Source: Desulfuromonas sp. DDH964 (lineage in GTDB: Bacteria > Desulfobacterota > Desulfuromonadia > Desulfuromonadales > DDH964). From it: a stretch of 64,000 bases of DNA. Shown here piece after piece: positions 51,160 to 62,250 of this stretch; within the stretch, counting starts at the first letter, position 1; the number at the start of each line of letters is the position of its first letter. The notes under the pieces were generated by a model. That model had not been told where the DNA came from. It did not search any database and worked only from the letters and a program-made list of their open reading frames with translations. Both the position numbers and the translations under genes were made by a program. The stretch lies in NCBI RefSeq assembly GCF_001611275.1, contig NZ_CP015080.1, positions 3,648,956 to 3,712,955 of the forward strand. The letters run 5' to 3'.

Positions 51160-52446
51160 ATGCGCAAGGGAAAGGACGAACCTGCACGGGTATCCATCCC
51201 GGCGTTGAATCCGCCAGCGAATCCCGAGCTGCGCCTCCGTGCAGAAGCGCAACACGCGGCCCGCCCAGTCAACACGCATCCTTTTCGCAACGCGGAGGAA
51301 GTGCAGCGGCTCGTCCATGAACTCGAAGTTCATCAGATCGAACTGGAGATGCAGAACGAGGAGCTGCGCCAGGCGCGGGACGAGGCGGAGAATGCTCTCG
51401 ACAAATATACCGACCTCTACGATTTCGCCCCGGTAGGCTACCTGACTCTCGACCGTGAGGGGCTCATCGGTTCCGCAAACCTCTTTATTGCCGGCCTGCT
51501 CGGCGTCGAGCGCAGACGCCTGCCAGGCCGGCGGCTGGGCCTATTGGTCGCCTTCTCAGCCCGCCCTGCCTTCAAAACCTTTCTCGAGACGGTCTTTTCC
51601 GGTCGAACCAAGCAGTCCTGCGAGGTGGCGCTGCTCAGTTATTCCCGGCGCTCGCATTTTGTTCAGATTGAGGCCCTGGTCGCCGCGTCCGGGCTGGAAT
51701 GTCGGATGGCCATTATCGACATTACCCGGCGCCGCGAGTTGGAAGAACAGATCAGTGCACAGCACCGGGCGCTGGTAGCAGCCAACATCGAACTGGATGC
51801 CTTCAACTACACCATCTCCCACGACCTGCGCGCACCGCTGACAATTATTCATGGCTACGCCCAAATCCTGCGCGCGCAGTGCGGCGAGCAGCTCCCGGAA
51901 TTGGCCAAGGGCTTTTTGGAAAAAATCAGCGCCGGCACCATCGGCATGAACATTCTCCTCAAAACCCTGCTCGAATTGTCACGGGCCACGCACGTCGAAA
52001 TGGAGCGAAATCAAGTTGACCTGAGCCACATGGCTGAGCAAATAGCCACGGGGCTCGAAATATTGCGGGGGGAGCGCAGGATCACTTTCCAAATTGCCAC
52101 GAGAATCATCGTGAATGGCGATCCCGAGCTGTTGCGCGTGGTCCTGATCAACCTGATCGGCAATGCCTGGAAACACTCCGCGCGGCAGGAAGAGGCGGTC
52201 ATCGAAATTGGCGTTACGGGAGGAGACGAGAATCCGGCCTGTTTCGTCCGCGACAACGGTCCGGGGTTCGAGATGGCCCATGCTGACAAACTCTTCCTCC
52301 CCTTCCAACGGCTCCCCGGAACCACCGTCGAGGGGTGCGGTGTCGGCCTCTCCACGGTTGAGCGGATTATCCGGCGTCATGGTGGCCGGGTGTGGGCCGA
52401 AAGTGAACCGGGCAAGGGAGCGACCTTTTTCTTCACCCTGGGATAA
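51160..52446 (+). CDS. PAS-domain histidine kinase, cytoplasmic
   Basis: A 428-residue sensor kinase. The N-terminus carries [20 protein letters not shown], the same signature as the 32404 and 34086 products, then a PAS domain (TDLYDFAPVGYLTLDREGLI). The kinase has H-box ISHDLRAPLTIIHGYAQIL (His about 219), N-box NLIGNAWKHSA, G1 DNGPGFE and G2 GCGVGLSTVERII, and ends after the ATP lid. No membrane helix or receiver is present. Shared N-terminal parts suggest the three regulators respond to the same partner or signal. AGAGAAAGGGA precedes the ATG. Its cognate regulator is not adjacent. Confidence 0.9.
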   Translation: MRKGKDEPARVSIPALNPPANPELRLRAEAQHAARPVNTHPFRNAEEVQRLVHELEVHQIELEMQNEELRQARDEAENALDKYTDLYDFAPVGYLTLDREGLIGSANLFIAGLLGVERRRLPGRRLGLLVAFSARPAFKTFLETVFSGRTKQSCEVALLSYSRRSHFVQIEALVAASGLECRMAIIDITRRRELEEQISAQHRALVAANIELDAFNYTISHDLRAPLTIIHGYAQILRAQCGEQLPELAKGFLEKISAGTIGMNILLKTLLELSRATHVEMERNQVDLSHMAEQIATGLEILRGERRITFQIATRIIVNGDPELLRVVLINLIGNAWKHSARQEEAVIEIGVTGGDENPACFVRDNGPGFEMAHADKLFLPFQRLPGTTVEGCGVGLSTVERIIRRHGGRVWAESEPGKGATFFFTLG

Positions 52447-52473
52447 CCCAGTCAAGTTCTGGAGGTTACCGGT

Positions 52474-52773
52474 ATGAACAGACGCACCGAGTTTGTCGAA
52501 CAGTTATCTGCACAAATAACCGAATGTAACTGGCAGATCGACCGTCTTCAGAAGGCGGCAGCGAACGCTTCCCCGGCGGAGGAATCTGAATATTCACTGG
52601 CCGCCACAATCCTGCAGCAAAAACGGGAGCGGGCGGCGGAAATACTGGGCTCGCTGGCGGTGCACCGCAACCCCCATTGGCAGCAGCTGAAGGCAGATGC
52701 GGAAGAACTCTGGCGAGTTCTCAGGGATCTTTTAGGAGCACTCGATGTGGGGCAAGACCAACCCAGATCGTAG
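52474..52773 (+). CDS. Coiled-coil stress protein (sll1863-like), copy 1
   Basis: A 99-residue helical protein: RRTEFVEQLSAQITECNWQI, SEYSLAATILQQKRERAAEI, then WQQLKADAEELWRVLRDLLG. The pattern (R-T-E-F-V-E-x-L-S-A-Q, heptads, C-terminal amphipathic helix) is that of small coiled-coil stress proteins. It is a diverged tandem paralogue of the next gene. GGAGGTTACCGGT lies before the ATG, 27 nt after the kinase stop. Confidence 0.75.
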   Translation: MNRRTEFVEQLSAQITECNWQIDRLQKAAANASPAEESEYSLAATILQQKRERAAEILGSLAVHRNPHWQQLKADAEELWRVLRDLLGALDVGQDQPRS

Positions 52774-52793
52774 CGACAGGCAACGGAGGTGTC

Positions 52794-53081
52794 ATGGATA
52801 AGCGAACCGAGTTCGTCGAAAAACTTTCGGCTCAGATGGTCGAATGGGATGTGCAGATCGAACAGCTGCGCGACAAAGCGGAGGCTTCAAGTGCCGAGGA
52901 GAAGTTTGACTATGCCCAAACCATCGACGCCTTGCAGTTGAAGCGGGACCAGGCGGCGAAAAAGCTGCAGGGAATCGCGATGGCCAGCGAGGACGAATGG
53001 AAGGACATGAAGGACGGCGCGGAACAGATCTGGAGCGAGGTCAAGACCTTCTTCCGAGAGACCATCGTGAAGACGCAATGA
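52794..53081 (+). CDS. Coiled-coil stress protein (sll1863-like), copy 2
   Basis: A 95-residue paralogue: KRTEFVEKLSAQMVEWDVQI, FDYAQTIDALQLKRDQAAKK, DEWKDMKDGAEQIWSEVKTF. It keeps the family centre better than copy 1. ACGGAGGTGTC precedes the ATG at 52794. The two lie 20 nt apart and probably arose by duplication. Confidence 0.8.
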   Translation: MDKRTEFVEKLSAQMVEWDVQIEQLRDKAEASSAEEKFDYAQTIDALQLKRDQAAKKLQGIAMASEDEWKDMKDGAEQIWSEVKTFFRETIVKTQ

Positions 53082-53159
53082 CCAGCTCCGGTGGGTCGGC
53101 AAAACCTGCCCACCGGCCTTCAAACAATGGATTTCAACATTCAGACCGAGGAGTCTTCC

Positions 53160-53402
53160 ATGAAAAACCCCATGAAGGAACTGCAGCAACTCGACGGGAT
53201 CGGGAAGGTCTTGGGGCAACGCCTGGTCGAAGCGTCCTACGACACCATCGCCAAGGTGGCGGCCGCAGAAGAAAAGGGTTTGGCGAGAATAGCGGGAATG
53301 AACCCAAAAAAGGTTCAGTCCATCGTAACCCAGGCCCGGAAGCTGACGGGGGAAGCGGAGATAAGTCATCACACCTGGCTGAACGCCAGGAGCAGGAAGT
53401 AA
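53160..53402 (+). CDS. Helix-hairpin-helix domain protein
   Basis: An 80-residue protein with LQQLDGIGKVLGQRLVEASY, then TIAKVAAAEEKGLARIAGMN and PKKVQSIVTQARKLTGEAE, a double helix-hairpin-helix of the kind in the DUF4332 or Rad51-N group. It may bind DNA non-specifically. The ATG at 53160 follows GAGGAG; an upstream ATG has no ribosome-binding site. It follows the two coiled-coil genes on the same strand. Confidence 0.82.
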   Translation: MKNPMKELQQLDGIGKVLGQRLVEASYDTIAKVAAAEEKGLARIAGMNPKKVQSIVTQARKLTGEAEISHHTWLNARSRK

Positions 53403-53454
53403 AGCCTCGCCGCCGCACACCCGACAGTCTCGCCCCCCTGCCGATTCAGCTCCA

Positions 53455-55596
<2,142 letters not shown>

Positions 55597-55604
<8 letters not shown>

Positions 55605-55935
55605 AACTCCGGCAAAGCAGAAATCGAAGGACCGGGCCGGATTCAGCCAGGAAGTCGGCAAAAAGGCGGCCCGTAAACTTAAGGCCCGGAATCAGGGCAC
55701 CCCGGGGATCTGGTTCGGACTTGGCATGATGGGGCTGATCGGCTGGTCGGTGGCGATTCCGACCCTGCTCGGTGCGGCGCTCGGTCTCTGGTTGGATAAA
55801 CAGCATGCGGGCGGGCATTCCTGGACCCTGGCCTTGCTGGTGGGCGGCCTGACTCTCGGCTGTTTCAACGCCTGGCATTGGCTGGCCAAAGAAGAGCGGG
55901 CCATGCGGGAGGAGCAGGAGGACGATGACAACTGA
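55597..55935 (+). CDS. atpQ: N-type F-ATPase accessory membrane subunit AtpQ (AtpI/AtpZ-like)
   Basis: A 112-residue protein. A basic N-terminal arm (KKAARKLKARNQGTPGIWFG) precedes two membrane helices (MMGLIGWSVAIPTLLGAALG and SWTLALLVGGLTLGCFNAWH) and an acidic tail. This is the AtpZ/AtpI-like gene found at this position in N-ATPase operons, proposed to assist c-ring assembly or magnesium supply. Confidence 0.85.
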
Positions 55936-56245
55936 AACGCTGCTTCTGGTACTGGTATTGGTAGCAGGCATTGCTCTGGGTGGACTGTTTTTCGGCGGCC
56001 TCTGGTGGACAGTGCAGAAAGGGGTGTCCTCCGACCGGCCGTGGCTCTGGTTCTGTGTCAGTCTGATCCTGCGCAGCGGGCTGGTGCTGATCGGCTTCTA
56101 CCTGGTAGCCGCCGGGGATTGGCAGCGCCTGCTGCTCTCTCTGCTCGGTTTCATCCTGGCGCGCCTGATCGTGACCCGTCTCACCGGCAGGGGTGAAAAG
56201 TCTCCTTGTCTGACAAAGGGAGCCCAGCATGCGCCTGAGTCCTGA
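55925..56245 (+). CDS. atpR: N-type F-ATPase accessory membrane subunit AtpR
   Basis: A 106-residue protein with three membrane helices (LLLVLVLVAGIALGGLFFGG; WFCVSLILRSGLVLIGFYLV; LLLSLLGFILARLIVTRLTG). AtpR is specific to N-ATPase operons and carries conserved Arg residues within membrane segments (ILRSG, LARLIVTR), thought to interact with the c-ring glutamates. It overlaps atpQ by 11 nt and atpB by 17 nt. Confidence 0.88.
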   Translation: MTTETLLLVLVLVAGIALGGLFFGGLWWTVQKGVSSDRPWLWFCVSLILRSGLVLIGFYLVAAGDWQRLLLSLLGFILARLIVTRLTGRGEKSPCLTKGAQHAPES

Positions 56246-56930
56246 CGAGATTATTTTCTGGCAACAGGGGTTTTTCAAGCTCAATGCCACCATTCTCTTC
56301 ACCTGGGCGTTGATGCTGGTGCTGGGCATCGGTTCTGCCCTCGTCACTCGCCGGCTTGCTACCGGACTGGAACGGTCCCGCTGGCAGAACCTGCTGGAAA
56401 TCGTCGTCACCGGCATCGAGAAGCAGATCGGGGAAGTCGGCCTGAGTCAACCGCGGAAATATCTCGCCTTCATCGGTACGCTCTTTTTGTATATCGCCGC
56501 CGCCAACCTCTGCACTGTCTTCCCCGGTTTTGAGCCACCGACGGGATCGCTTTCGACCACGGCGGCCCTGGCCCTGTCTGTTTTCATCGCCGTACCACTG
56601 TTCGGCATTGAAGAGCAGGGAGTGGCCCACTATACCCGGTCGTACCTGGAACCGACGGTGATCATGCTGCCGTTCAACCTCATCAGCGAGATCTCCCGCA
56701 CCCTGGCGCTGGCCATCCGCCTGTTCGGCAACATGATGAGCGGAACGATGATCATCGCGATCCTGCTGACGATTACCCCCTTCATCTTCCCGATCCTCAT
56801 GACCCTGCTCGGCCTGCTCACCGGCATGGTGCAGGCTTACATTTTCAGCATCCTGGCCACGGTCTACATTGCCGCCGCAACCCGGGTCCAAAAAGAGGGA
56901 ACTCCCCCAGGAGAGAGCCTTGAAGCCTGA
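56229..56930 (+). CDS. atpB: N-type F-ATPase subunit a
   Basis: A 233-residue membrane subunit. The essential Arg of the ion half-channel is in LALAIRLFGNMMSGTMI, and the last helices read LTGMVQAYIFSILATVYIAA. The N-terminus DEIIFWQQGFFKLNATILF is typical of the N-type. AAAGGGAGC precedes the ATG. It works with the c-ring to pass H+ or Na+ through the membrane. Confidence 0.93.
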   Translation: MRLSPDEIIFWQQGFFKLNATILFTWALMLVLGIGSALVTRRLATGLERSRWQNLLEIVVTGIEKQIGEVGLSQPRKYLAFIGTLFLYIAAANLCTVFPGFEPPTGSLSTTAALALSVFIAVPLFGIEEQGVAHYTRSYLEPTVIMLPFNLISEISRTLALAIRLFGNMMSGTMIIAILLTITPFIFPILMTLLGLLTGMVQAYIFSILATVYIAAATRVQKEGTPPGESLEA

Positions 56931-56954
56931 ACAACCACCCGCAAAGGAGGAATC

Positions 56955-57236
56955 ATGGACAGCCTGACCTGGATCGCGATGATCTCCATTTTCACCGCCG
57001 GAGCCACCACCAGTTTCGGCTGCCTGGGACCGGCGCTGGCGGAAGGGAAGTCGGTTTCCACCGCGTTGAACTCCCTGGCCCAGCAGCCTGACGCCTCCGC
57101 GACCATCACCCGCACCCTCTTCGTCGGCCTGGCGATGATCGAATCGACGGCCATTTACTGTTTCGTGGTCTCGATGATCCTGATCTTCGCCAACCCGTTC
57201 TGGAACCACGCTATCACCCAGGCCCCGGGAAAGTAA
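56955..57236 (+). CDS. atpE: N-type F-ATPase subunit c
   Basis: A 93-residue double-helix hairpin. Helix 1 has GCLGPALAEGKSVSTALNSL, with Glu in the place usually held by Gly/Gln; the polar loop is LAQQPDAS; helix 2 carries the ion-binding ESTAIY motif. The Glu-Ser-Thr-x-x-Tyr set is that of Na+-type c subunits, while the extra helix-1 Glu is the N-ATPase hallmark. Which ion is used cannot be decided from sequence alone. CAAAGGAGG precedes the ATG. Confidence 0.93.
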   Translation: MDSLTWIAMISIFTAGATTSFGCLGPALAEGKSVSTALNSLAQQPDASATITRTLFVGLAMIESTAIYCFVVSMILIFANPFWNHAITQAPGK

Positions 57237-57240
57237 CCCG

Positions 57241-58071
57241 ATGTTGATCGATTGGTTTACGGTCGGCGCGCAGGTGCTCAATTTTCTCCTTCTGGTCTGG
57301 TTGCTGAAACGCTTCCTTTACCAGCCGATTCTCCATGCCCTCGACGCGCGGGAAAAGCGGATTGCCGCCGAGCTTGCCAACGCCGACCGGCAGCAGGCCG
57401 AGGCCCGGCGGGAACGTGAAGAGTACCAGCAAAAAATCGAAGAGTTCGCCCAACAGCGCACCGCGCTCTTGAACCAGGAGATAGCGGCGGCGAAAGTCGA
57501 AGGGCGGCGGCTGCTCGACGCTGCGCGGCAGGCGGCCGACGATTTGAGCGCCAAGCGCCTGGAAGCGCTGAGAAGCGAGCTTCATAGCGTGCAGCAGGAC
57601 CTCCAGCGCAGGGTGCAGCGGGAAGTTTTTGCCATCGCGCGCAAGGCGCTGGGCGAACTGGCTGCGACCAGTCTGGAAGAACGTCTGGCCGGGGTGTTGC
57701 TGGCTCGCTTGCGCGAACTGGACGACGAGGCGCGAAGCGCCTTCTCCACCGCCCTTGGCAATGCCTCGTCTGCCATGCTGATTCGCAGCGCCTTTGACCT
57801 GCCGACGGCACAGCGGGCGGCACTGCAAACGGCGCTTAACGAAACCTTCGCGGCAGCAATCGAGGTTCGGTTCGAGACCGCGCCCGAATTGATCAGCGGC
57901 ATTGAGCTCAGCGTTAATGGGCAGAAAGTGGCCTGGAGCATCGCCGAATATCTGACCTTCCTGGAAAAAGAGGTCGAAAAACTGATCGACGTGCCGAAGC
58001 TGACGGCAGCCCTGGCCAAGCCTGCCGCTGAAAAAGCTATTGGGACAGGGGGCCAAAGCGATGGATCCTGA
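57241..58071 (+). CDS. atpF: N-type F-ATPase subunit b with delta-like C-terminal domain
   Basis: A 276-residue protein, longer than a normal b subunit (about 160). The membrane anchor is [20 protein letters not shown], followed by a long charged coiled coil. From about residue 145 the sequence changes to a delta-like fold ([40 protein letters not shown]). No atpH gene exists in the operon, so the stator function of delta is probably fused here. It begins 4 nt after the atpE stop and overlaps atpA by 11 nt. Confidence 0.9.
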   Translation: MLIDWFTVGAQVLNFLLLVWLLKRFLYQPILHALDAREKRIAAELANADRQQAEARREREEYQQKIEEFAQQRTALLNQEIAAAKVEGRRLLDAARQAADDLSAKRLEALRSELHSVQQDLQRRVQREVFAIARKALGELAATSLEERLAGVLLARLRELDDEARSAFSTALGNASSAMLIRSAFDLPTAQRAALQTALNETFAAAIEVRFETAPELISGIELSVNGQKVAWSIAEYLTFLEKEVEKLIDVPKLTAALAKPAAEKAIGTGGQSDGS

Positions 58072-59647
58072 ACCGCTCCAGGACCTTCTTGACACCACCT
58101 TTTCCAGGATTCGCCAGGGACGGGAAGCGTTCACCCCGCAACTGACACCGCGGGAGGTAGGCACGATTGCCAGTGTCACCACCGGCATCGCCAAGGTAGT
58201 GGGCCTGCCTGGCGTCGGATTTGACGAATTGGTGATCTTCCCCGGCGACCTTCTCGGCATTGCCTTCAACCTGGACCCGGAGGAAATCGGCGTGGTGCTG
58301 CTGGGCGACTACTGGCATCTCCAGGCCGGCGCGGAAGTTCGGCGCACCGGCCGGGTCATGGACGTCGCCGTCGGCACGGAACTGCTTGGTCGTGTCATCG
58401 ATCCCCTCGGCCGCCCCCTCGATGGCAAGGGACCGCTGGCCAGGGACCAACGCCTGCCCGTCGAGCGCCCGGCCGCCGCCATCATGGATCGCGCGCCGGT
58501 GCAAACACCCCTGCAGACTGGCCTCAAGGTTATCGATGCCCTCATTCCCATCGGCCGCGGGCAGCGCGAGTTGATCCTCGGCGATCGCCAGACCGGGAAG
58601 ACCGCCATTGCCATCGACACGATTCTCAATCAGCGCAGCCAGGACGTCCTGTGCGTCTATTGTGCCATCGGCCAGCGCGCCTCCGCCGTGGCCAAGACCG
58701 TGGCCAGCTTGCGCGACCAGGGCGCGCTCGACTACTGCGTGGTCGTGGTGACCGAGGGGAACGACCCGCCGGGCCTCGCCTACATTGCCCCCTACGCGGC
58801 AACCAGCATCGCCGAGGCGTTCATGGAAGCGGGCCGGGATGTCCTGATTGTCTATGACGATCTCACCCATCATGCCCGCGCCTATCGCGAACTCTCCCTG
58901 TTACTGCGGCGTCCCCCGGGACGCGAGGCCTTTCCCGGGGACATCTTTTATATCCACTCGCGGCTGCTGGAACGGGCGACCCATCTGAGCCCGAACCTCG
59001 GCGGCGGCTCGCTGACCGCGCTGCCGATTATCGAAACCGACGCCCAGGATATTTCTGCCTATATCCCGACCAACCTGATTTCCATCACCGATGGCCAGAT
59101 CTACCTCTCGCCCTCCCTGTTTGAGCTGGGTGTGCTCCCCGCGATCGACGTCGGCAAATCGGTGTCGCGGGTTGGCGGTGCCGCGCAGCACGCCGCCTAC
59201 CGGGGCGTGGCAGGCGATCTCAAGCTCGCCTATGCGCAGTTCGAGGAGCTCGAAACCTTTTCCCGCTTCGGCGCCCGACTGGATGAGCATACCCGTCAGG
59301 TCATCGCTCACGGCCGCCGCATCCGCGCCTGCCTGAAACAGCCGGAATTTTCTCCGGTCCCGGTCCCGGCGCAAATCGCCGTGCTGCTGGCATTGACTGC
59401 GAAGCTGTTCGAACCGGTGCCCCTTGAGGTCATGCCGGAGGCCGAAATGGCCGTGCGCGAAGCTGCGGCCAAACTCCCGCCAGCGGTGACCGAACGCCTG
59501 GTGACCGCCGATCAATTAAGTAGCGAGGATCGCGAAACGATTCTCCAGATCGCGCGCACCGCGCTGGCCCCCTTCCAGGCCGAACCCGATACCGGGGAAT
59601 CAACGGAGCGTGACCCCGCCACGCCACCACCCGCGGCACCGCCATGA
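58061..59647 (+). CDS. atpA: N-type F-ATPase subunit alpha
   Basis: A 528-residue non-catalytic nucleotide-binding subunit. Seen: [21 protein letters not shown]-loop GDRQTGKT, then [15 protein letters not shown], and [20 protein letters not shown] with the usual arginine region VSRVGGAAQ. The start [20 protein letters not shown] at 58061 follows CAGGGGG and lies inside the atpF end. The C-terminus has a 25-residue Pro/Glu tail. The stop overlaps atpG by 4 nt. Confidence 0.94.
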   Translation: MDPEPLQDLLDTTFSRIRQGREAFTPQLTPREVGTIASVTTGIAKVVGLPGVGFDELVIFPGDLLGIAFNLDPEEIGVVLLGDYWHLQAGAEVRRTGRVMDVAVGTELLGRVIDPLGRPLDGKGPLARDQRLPVERPAAAIMDRAPVQTPLQTGLKVIDALIPIGRGQRELILGDRQTGKTAIAIDTILNQRSQDVLCVYCAIGQRASAVAKTVASLRDQGALDYCVVVVTEGNDPPGLAYIAPYAATSIAEAFMEAGRDVLIVYDDLTHHARAYRELSLLLRRPPGREAFPGDIFYIHSRLLERATHLSPNLGGGSLTALPIIETDAQDISAYIPTNLISITDGQIYLSPSLFELGVLPAIDVGKSVSRVGGAAQHAAYRGVAGDLKLAYAQFEELETFSRFGARLDEHTRQVIAHGRRIRACLKQPEFSPVPVPAQIAVLLALTAKLFEPVPLEVMPEAEMAVREAAAKLPPAVTERLVTADQLSSEDRETILQIARTALAPFQAEPDTGESTERDPATPPPAAPP

Positions 59648-60534
59648 GCGAAACCACCGTCAGTTTGCGGCGCAAGATCAGGGGTGCCAGTGAACTCCAG
59701 GCGGTGGTTCGCACCATGAAGGCCGTCGCCGCTTCGAGTATCGGTCAATACGAAAATTCGGTCCGTGCCCTGGCCGACTACTATCGCTCCGTGGAACTTG
59801 GACTGGGCGCCTGTTTTCGGGAAAATGGCGCACCCTCCTTGTTTGCAGAACCGCAGAGGACAGGAGTTGCCGGAACGATCGGCGCCGTGGTGTTCGGCTC
59901 GGATCAGGGGCTGGTGGGGCAATTCAATGAGCTGGTCACCGATTTTGCAATTGAAACCCTGGCGGCATTGACACCGCCTAAAATTGAAGTCTGGGCCGTC
60001 GGTGAACGGGTGCAGGCGCGACTGGCGGACGCGGGCCTGCCGCTGGCGGGAATCTTCGCGGTGCCCAACTCCGTCAAGGCGATCACGCCACTGGTCGGGC
60101 AGCTTCTCCTGGAGAGCGAGACCCGCCACCACACCGGGGGGATCAGCGAACTCCGGCTCTTTTACAACCGCCCTACCTCCGGAGCAATCTACACTCCCGT
60201 CAGCCAGCGCCTGCTGCCGTTGGACGAAGCCTGGTGCGCCAGCGTGACGGAACGTCCCTGGCCGCCGGGCAGCTTGCCCGAGGTGCTGGGGAGCCATGCG
60301 GCAACCTTGCAGGCGCTGATCCGGGAATATCTTTTTGGATCGCTGTTCCGGGCCTGTGCTGAATCCCTGGCAAGTGAAAACGCCAGTCGGCTGGCGGCCA
60401 TGCAGCGCGCCGAAAAGAACATCGGCGAGTTGTTGGAGGTCCTGACGCAGGATTTCCATCGGTTGCGCCAGAGCGGCATTGATGCGGAACTATTCGACGT
60501 CATCTCCGGTTTCGAGACGCTGGGCCGGGAATGA
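59644..60534 (+). CDS. atpG: N-type F-ATPase subunit gamma
   Basis: A 296-residue rotor stalk subunit: the N-terminal helix [20 protein letters not shown] includes the conserved KAVAAS, the Rossmann core shows [20 protein letters not shown] and [10 protein letters not shown], and the C-terminal helix reads ALASE-like [20 protein letters not shown]. It is the last ATPase gene. Its stop overlaps the phospholipase D gene start as ATGA, so the operon continues. Confidence 0.92.
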   Translation: MSETTVSLRRKIRGASELQAVVRTMKAVAASSIGQYENSVRALADYYRSVELGLGACFRENGAPSLFAEPQRTGVAGTIGAVVFGSDQGLVGQFNELVTDFAIETLAALTPPKIEVWAVGERVQARLADAGLPLAGIFAVPNSVKAITPLVGQLLLESETRHHTGGISELRLFYNRPTSGAIYTPVSQRLLPLDEAWCASVTERPWPPGSLPEVLGSHAATLQALIREYLFGSLFRACAESLASENASRLAAMQRAEKNIGELLEVLTQDFHRLRQSGIDAELFDVISGFETLGRE

Positions 60535-62081
60535 ACCCTGCCCTTGGCGCCTCCCTGCAATACGAAAGTATCGATCTGCAGGCCGGCGATACCGGAGCAG
60601 GGGTGGCCCAGGCCTTTCTCCACCCAGACTCCCGGCGGGTCTATCTGGAGTATCCGCTTAACCCGGAGTTCCATAGGTGGCAGATTCAACACCCCGAAAC
60701 GACGGCAGAAGAAGCGATGCTGGTCCAAGGGTCGAAAATGCTCTGGCTTAGGGATTGTTCTCAACCTGTCGGGATTCCGGCGAAAAATTTTATCGAGCGC
60801 CCTCCGCGCCCTGTCTGGCGTGGCCTGCAGTCGGGACCGGGTAAGCCAGGGAGGAGCAGGCGTTGGATCTTCCGCTCGGTGCTCGGCTCCGACCTGGTTG
60901 CCGGCAACCAGGTTCGGCTGCTGCAGAATGGGAGCGACTATTTCCCCGCCATCGAAACAGCGATCAATCGGGCGAAGCATGAGATTTTCCTGGAAACCTA
61001 TATTTACCAGGACGATGCCACTGGACAGCGGATCGCCGCTGCACTGCAACGGGCGGTTCGACGCGGCGTAAAGGTACATCTCCTGATCGACGGTTACGGC
61101 TCCAAGGAGTTGCCGCGGAGCCTGCGGGACCGTCTGCGGGCCGACGGTGTGCAACTTCTCGTCTTCCGGCCCAGGATATCTCCCTGGACCTTGCGCCGCG
61201 AACGCCTGCGCCGCATGCATCGCAAGCTGGTAGTGGTGGATCGAGAGATTGCCTTTGTCGGCGGGATCAATATTATCGCCGACGGGGAAACGGCAGGAGA
61301 CCGACCGCCGCGCCTTGATTACGCCGTCACGGTGGAAGGACCGCTGGTGGAGGTGATCCGTCTTTCCGCCCAGCGGCTGTGGGCAACCGTATCCTGGAGT
61401 ACGCTACGCCAGGGGACGGTCCGTGGCGGGAGCCCGCCGGAGGCGCCCTCCACCGGGGGGAATATGCATGCGGCCTTTCTGGTCCGGGACAACTTCCATC
61501 ACCGGCGGGACATTGAAGCGGCCTATCTGCATGCGATCAGACAGGCACAGACCGAGATCATCCTCGCCAATGCCTATTTTTTGCCGGGGAGGGATTTTCG
61601 GCAGGCGCTGATCGCCGCGGCCGGGCGCGGGGTACGGGTTATCCTGTTGCTGCAGGGGAGGTTCGACCATCTGCTCCAGCATTATGCCTCGCGGGCGCTG
61701 TTCGGCAATTTCCTCGCCGCGGGGATTGAAATATACGAGTACCACCAGAGCTTTCTCCACGCCAAGGTGGCGGTGATTGACGGCCATTGGGCGACGGTGG
61801 GGTCGTCTAATATCGATCCCTTCAGCCTGCTGCTGGCCCGGGAAGCGAATCTGGTCGTTGCCGACACAACCTTTGCCGCGACCCTGGCGGCAAGCCTGAA
61901 GCAGACCCTGGAGACGGATGGCCTGCGAGTCCCGCCGGGTCACTGGCAGCAACAACCCGCCGGGCACAGGTTTTTCGGTTGGCTCTGTTACGGTTTGCTG
62001 CGCCTGATGATCGGGATCAGCGGTTATGTTCCTGAAAACAGCCGGACCAGCAAGAAACGGAAATCGGGGCAGGAGCGATAA
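60531..62081 (+). CDS. Phospholipase D / cardiolipin-synthase-like protein with N-terminal extension
   Basis: A 516-residue protein. From about residue 118 it is a two-domain phospholipase D (VLGSDLVAGNQVRLLQNGSD onward), with HKD motifs HRKLVVVDREIAFVGGIN near residue 230 and HAKVAVIDGHWATVGSSNID near 410, as in ClsB-type cardiolipin synthases. A late hydrophobic patch (FFGWLCYGLLRLMIGISGYV) may associate with membrane. The first 115 residues (for example AQAFLHPDSRRVYLEYPLNP) match nothing I recognise and could be a separate fused domain or the relic of another gene. Coupling to atpG by ATGA suggests cardiolipin supply for the membrane ATPase, an inference. Confidence 0.85.
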   Translation: MNPALGASLQYESIDLQAGDTGAGVAQAFLHPDSRRVYLEYPLNPEFHRWQIQHPETTAEEAMLVQGSKMLWLRDCSQPVGIPAKNFIERPPRPVWRGLQSGPGKPGRSRRWIFRSVLGSDLVAGNQVRLLQNGSDYFPAIETAINRAKHEIFLETYIYQDDATGQRIAAALQRAVRRGVKVHLLIDGYGSKELPRSLRDRLRADGVQLLVFRPRISPWTLRRERLRRMHRKLVVVDREIAFVGGINIIADGETAGDRPPRLDYAVTVEGPLVEVIRLSAQRLWATVSWSTLRQGTVRGGSPPEAPSTGGNMHAAFLVRDNFHHRRDIEAAYLHAIRQAQTEIILANAYFLPGRDFRQALIAAAGRGVRVILLLQGRFDHLLQHYASRALFGNFLAAGIEIYEYHQSFLHAKVAVIDGHWATVGSSNIDPFSLLLAREANLVVADTTFAATLAASLKQTLETDGLRVPPGHWQQQPAGHRFFGWLCYGLLRLMIGISGYVPENSRTSKKRKSGQER

Positions 62082-62250
62082 CCCCTCTGGCCCGAAAAGC
62101 CTGCACCACCACCGCAACTCTCCAGCCGATTTACTCGCCGCCGCCCTTCCCATCACCCGGCCAGCTCCGAAGCATTCCCGCCGGTAAGGCCCCAAGCTTG
62201 TTGCAGCCGGAACCGGCCCTGTCTCCCGCAAGGCCCTTTTCAAGAGGCAC

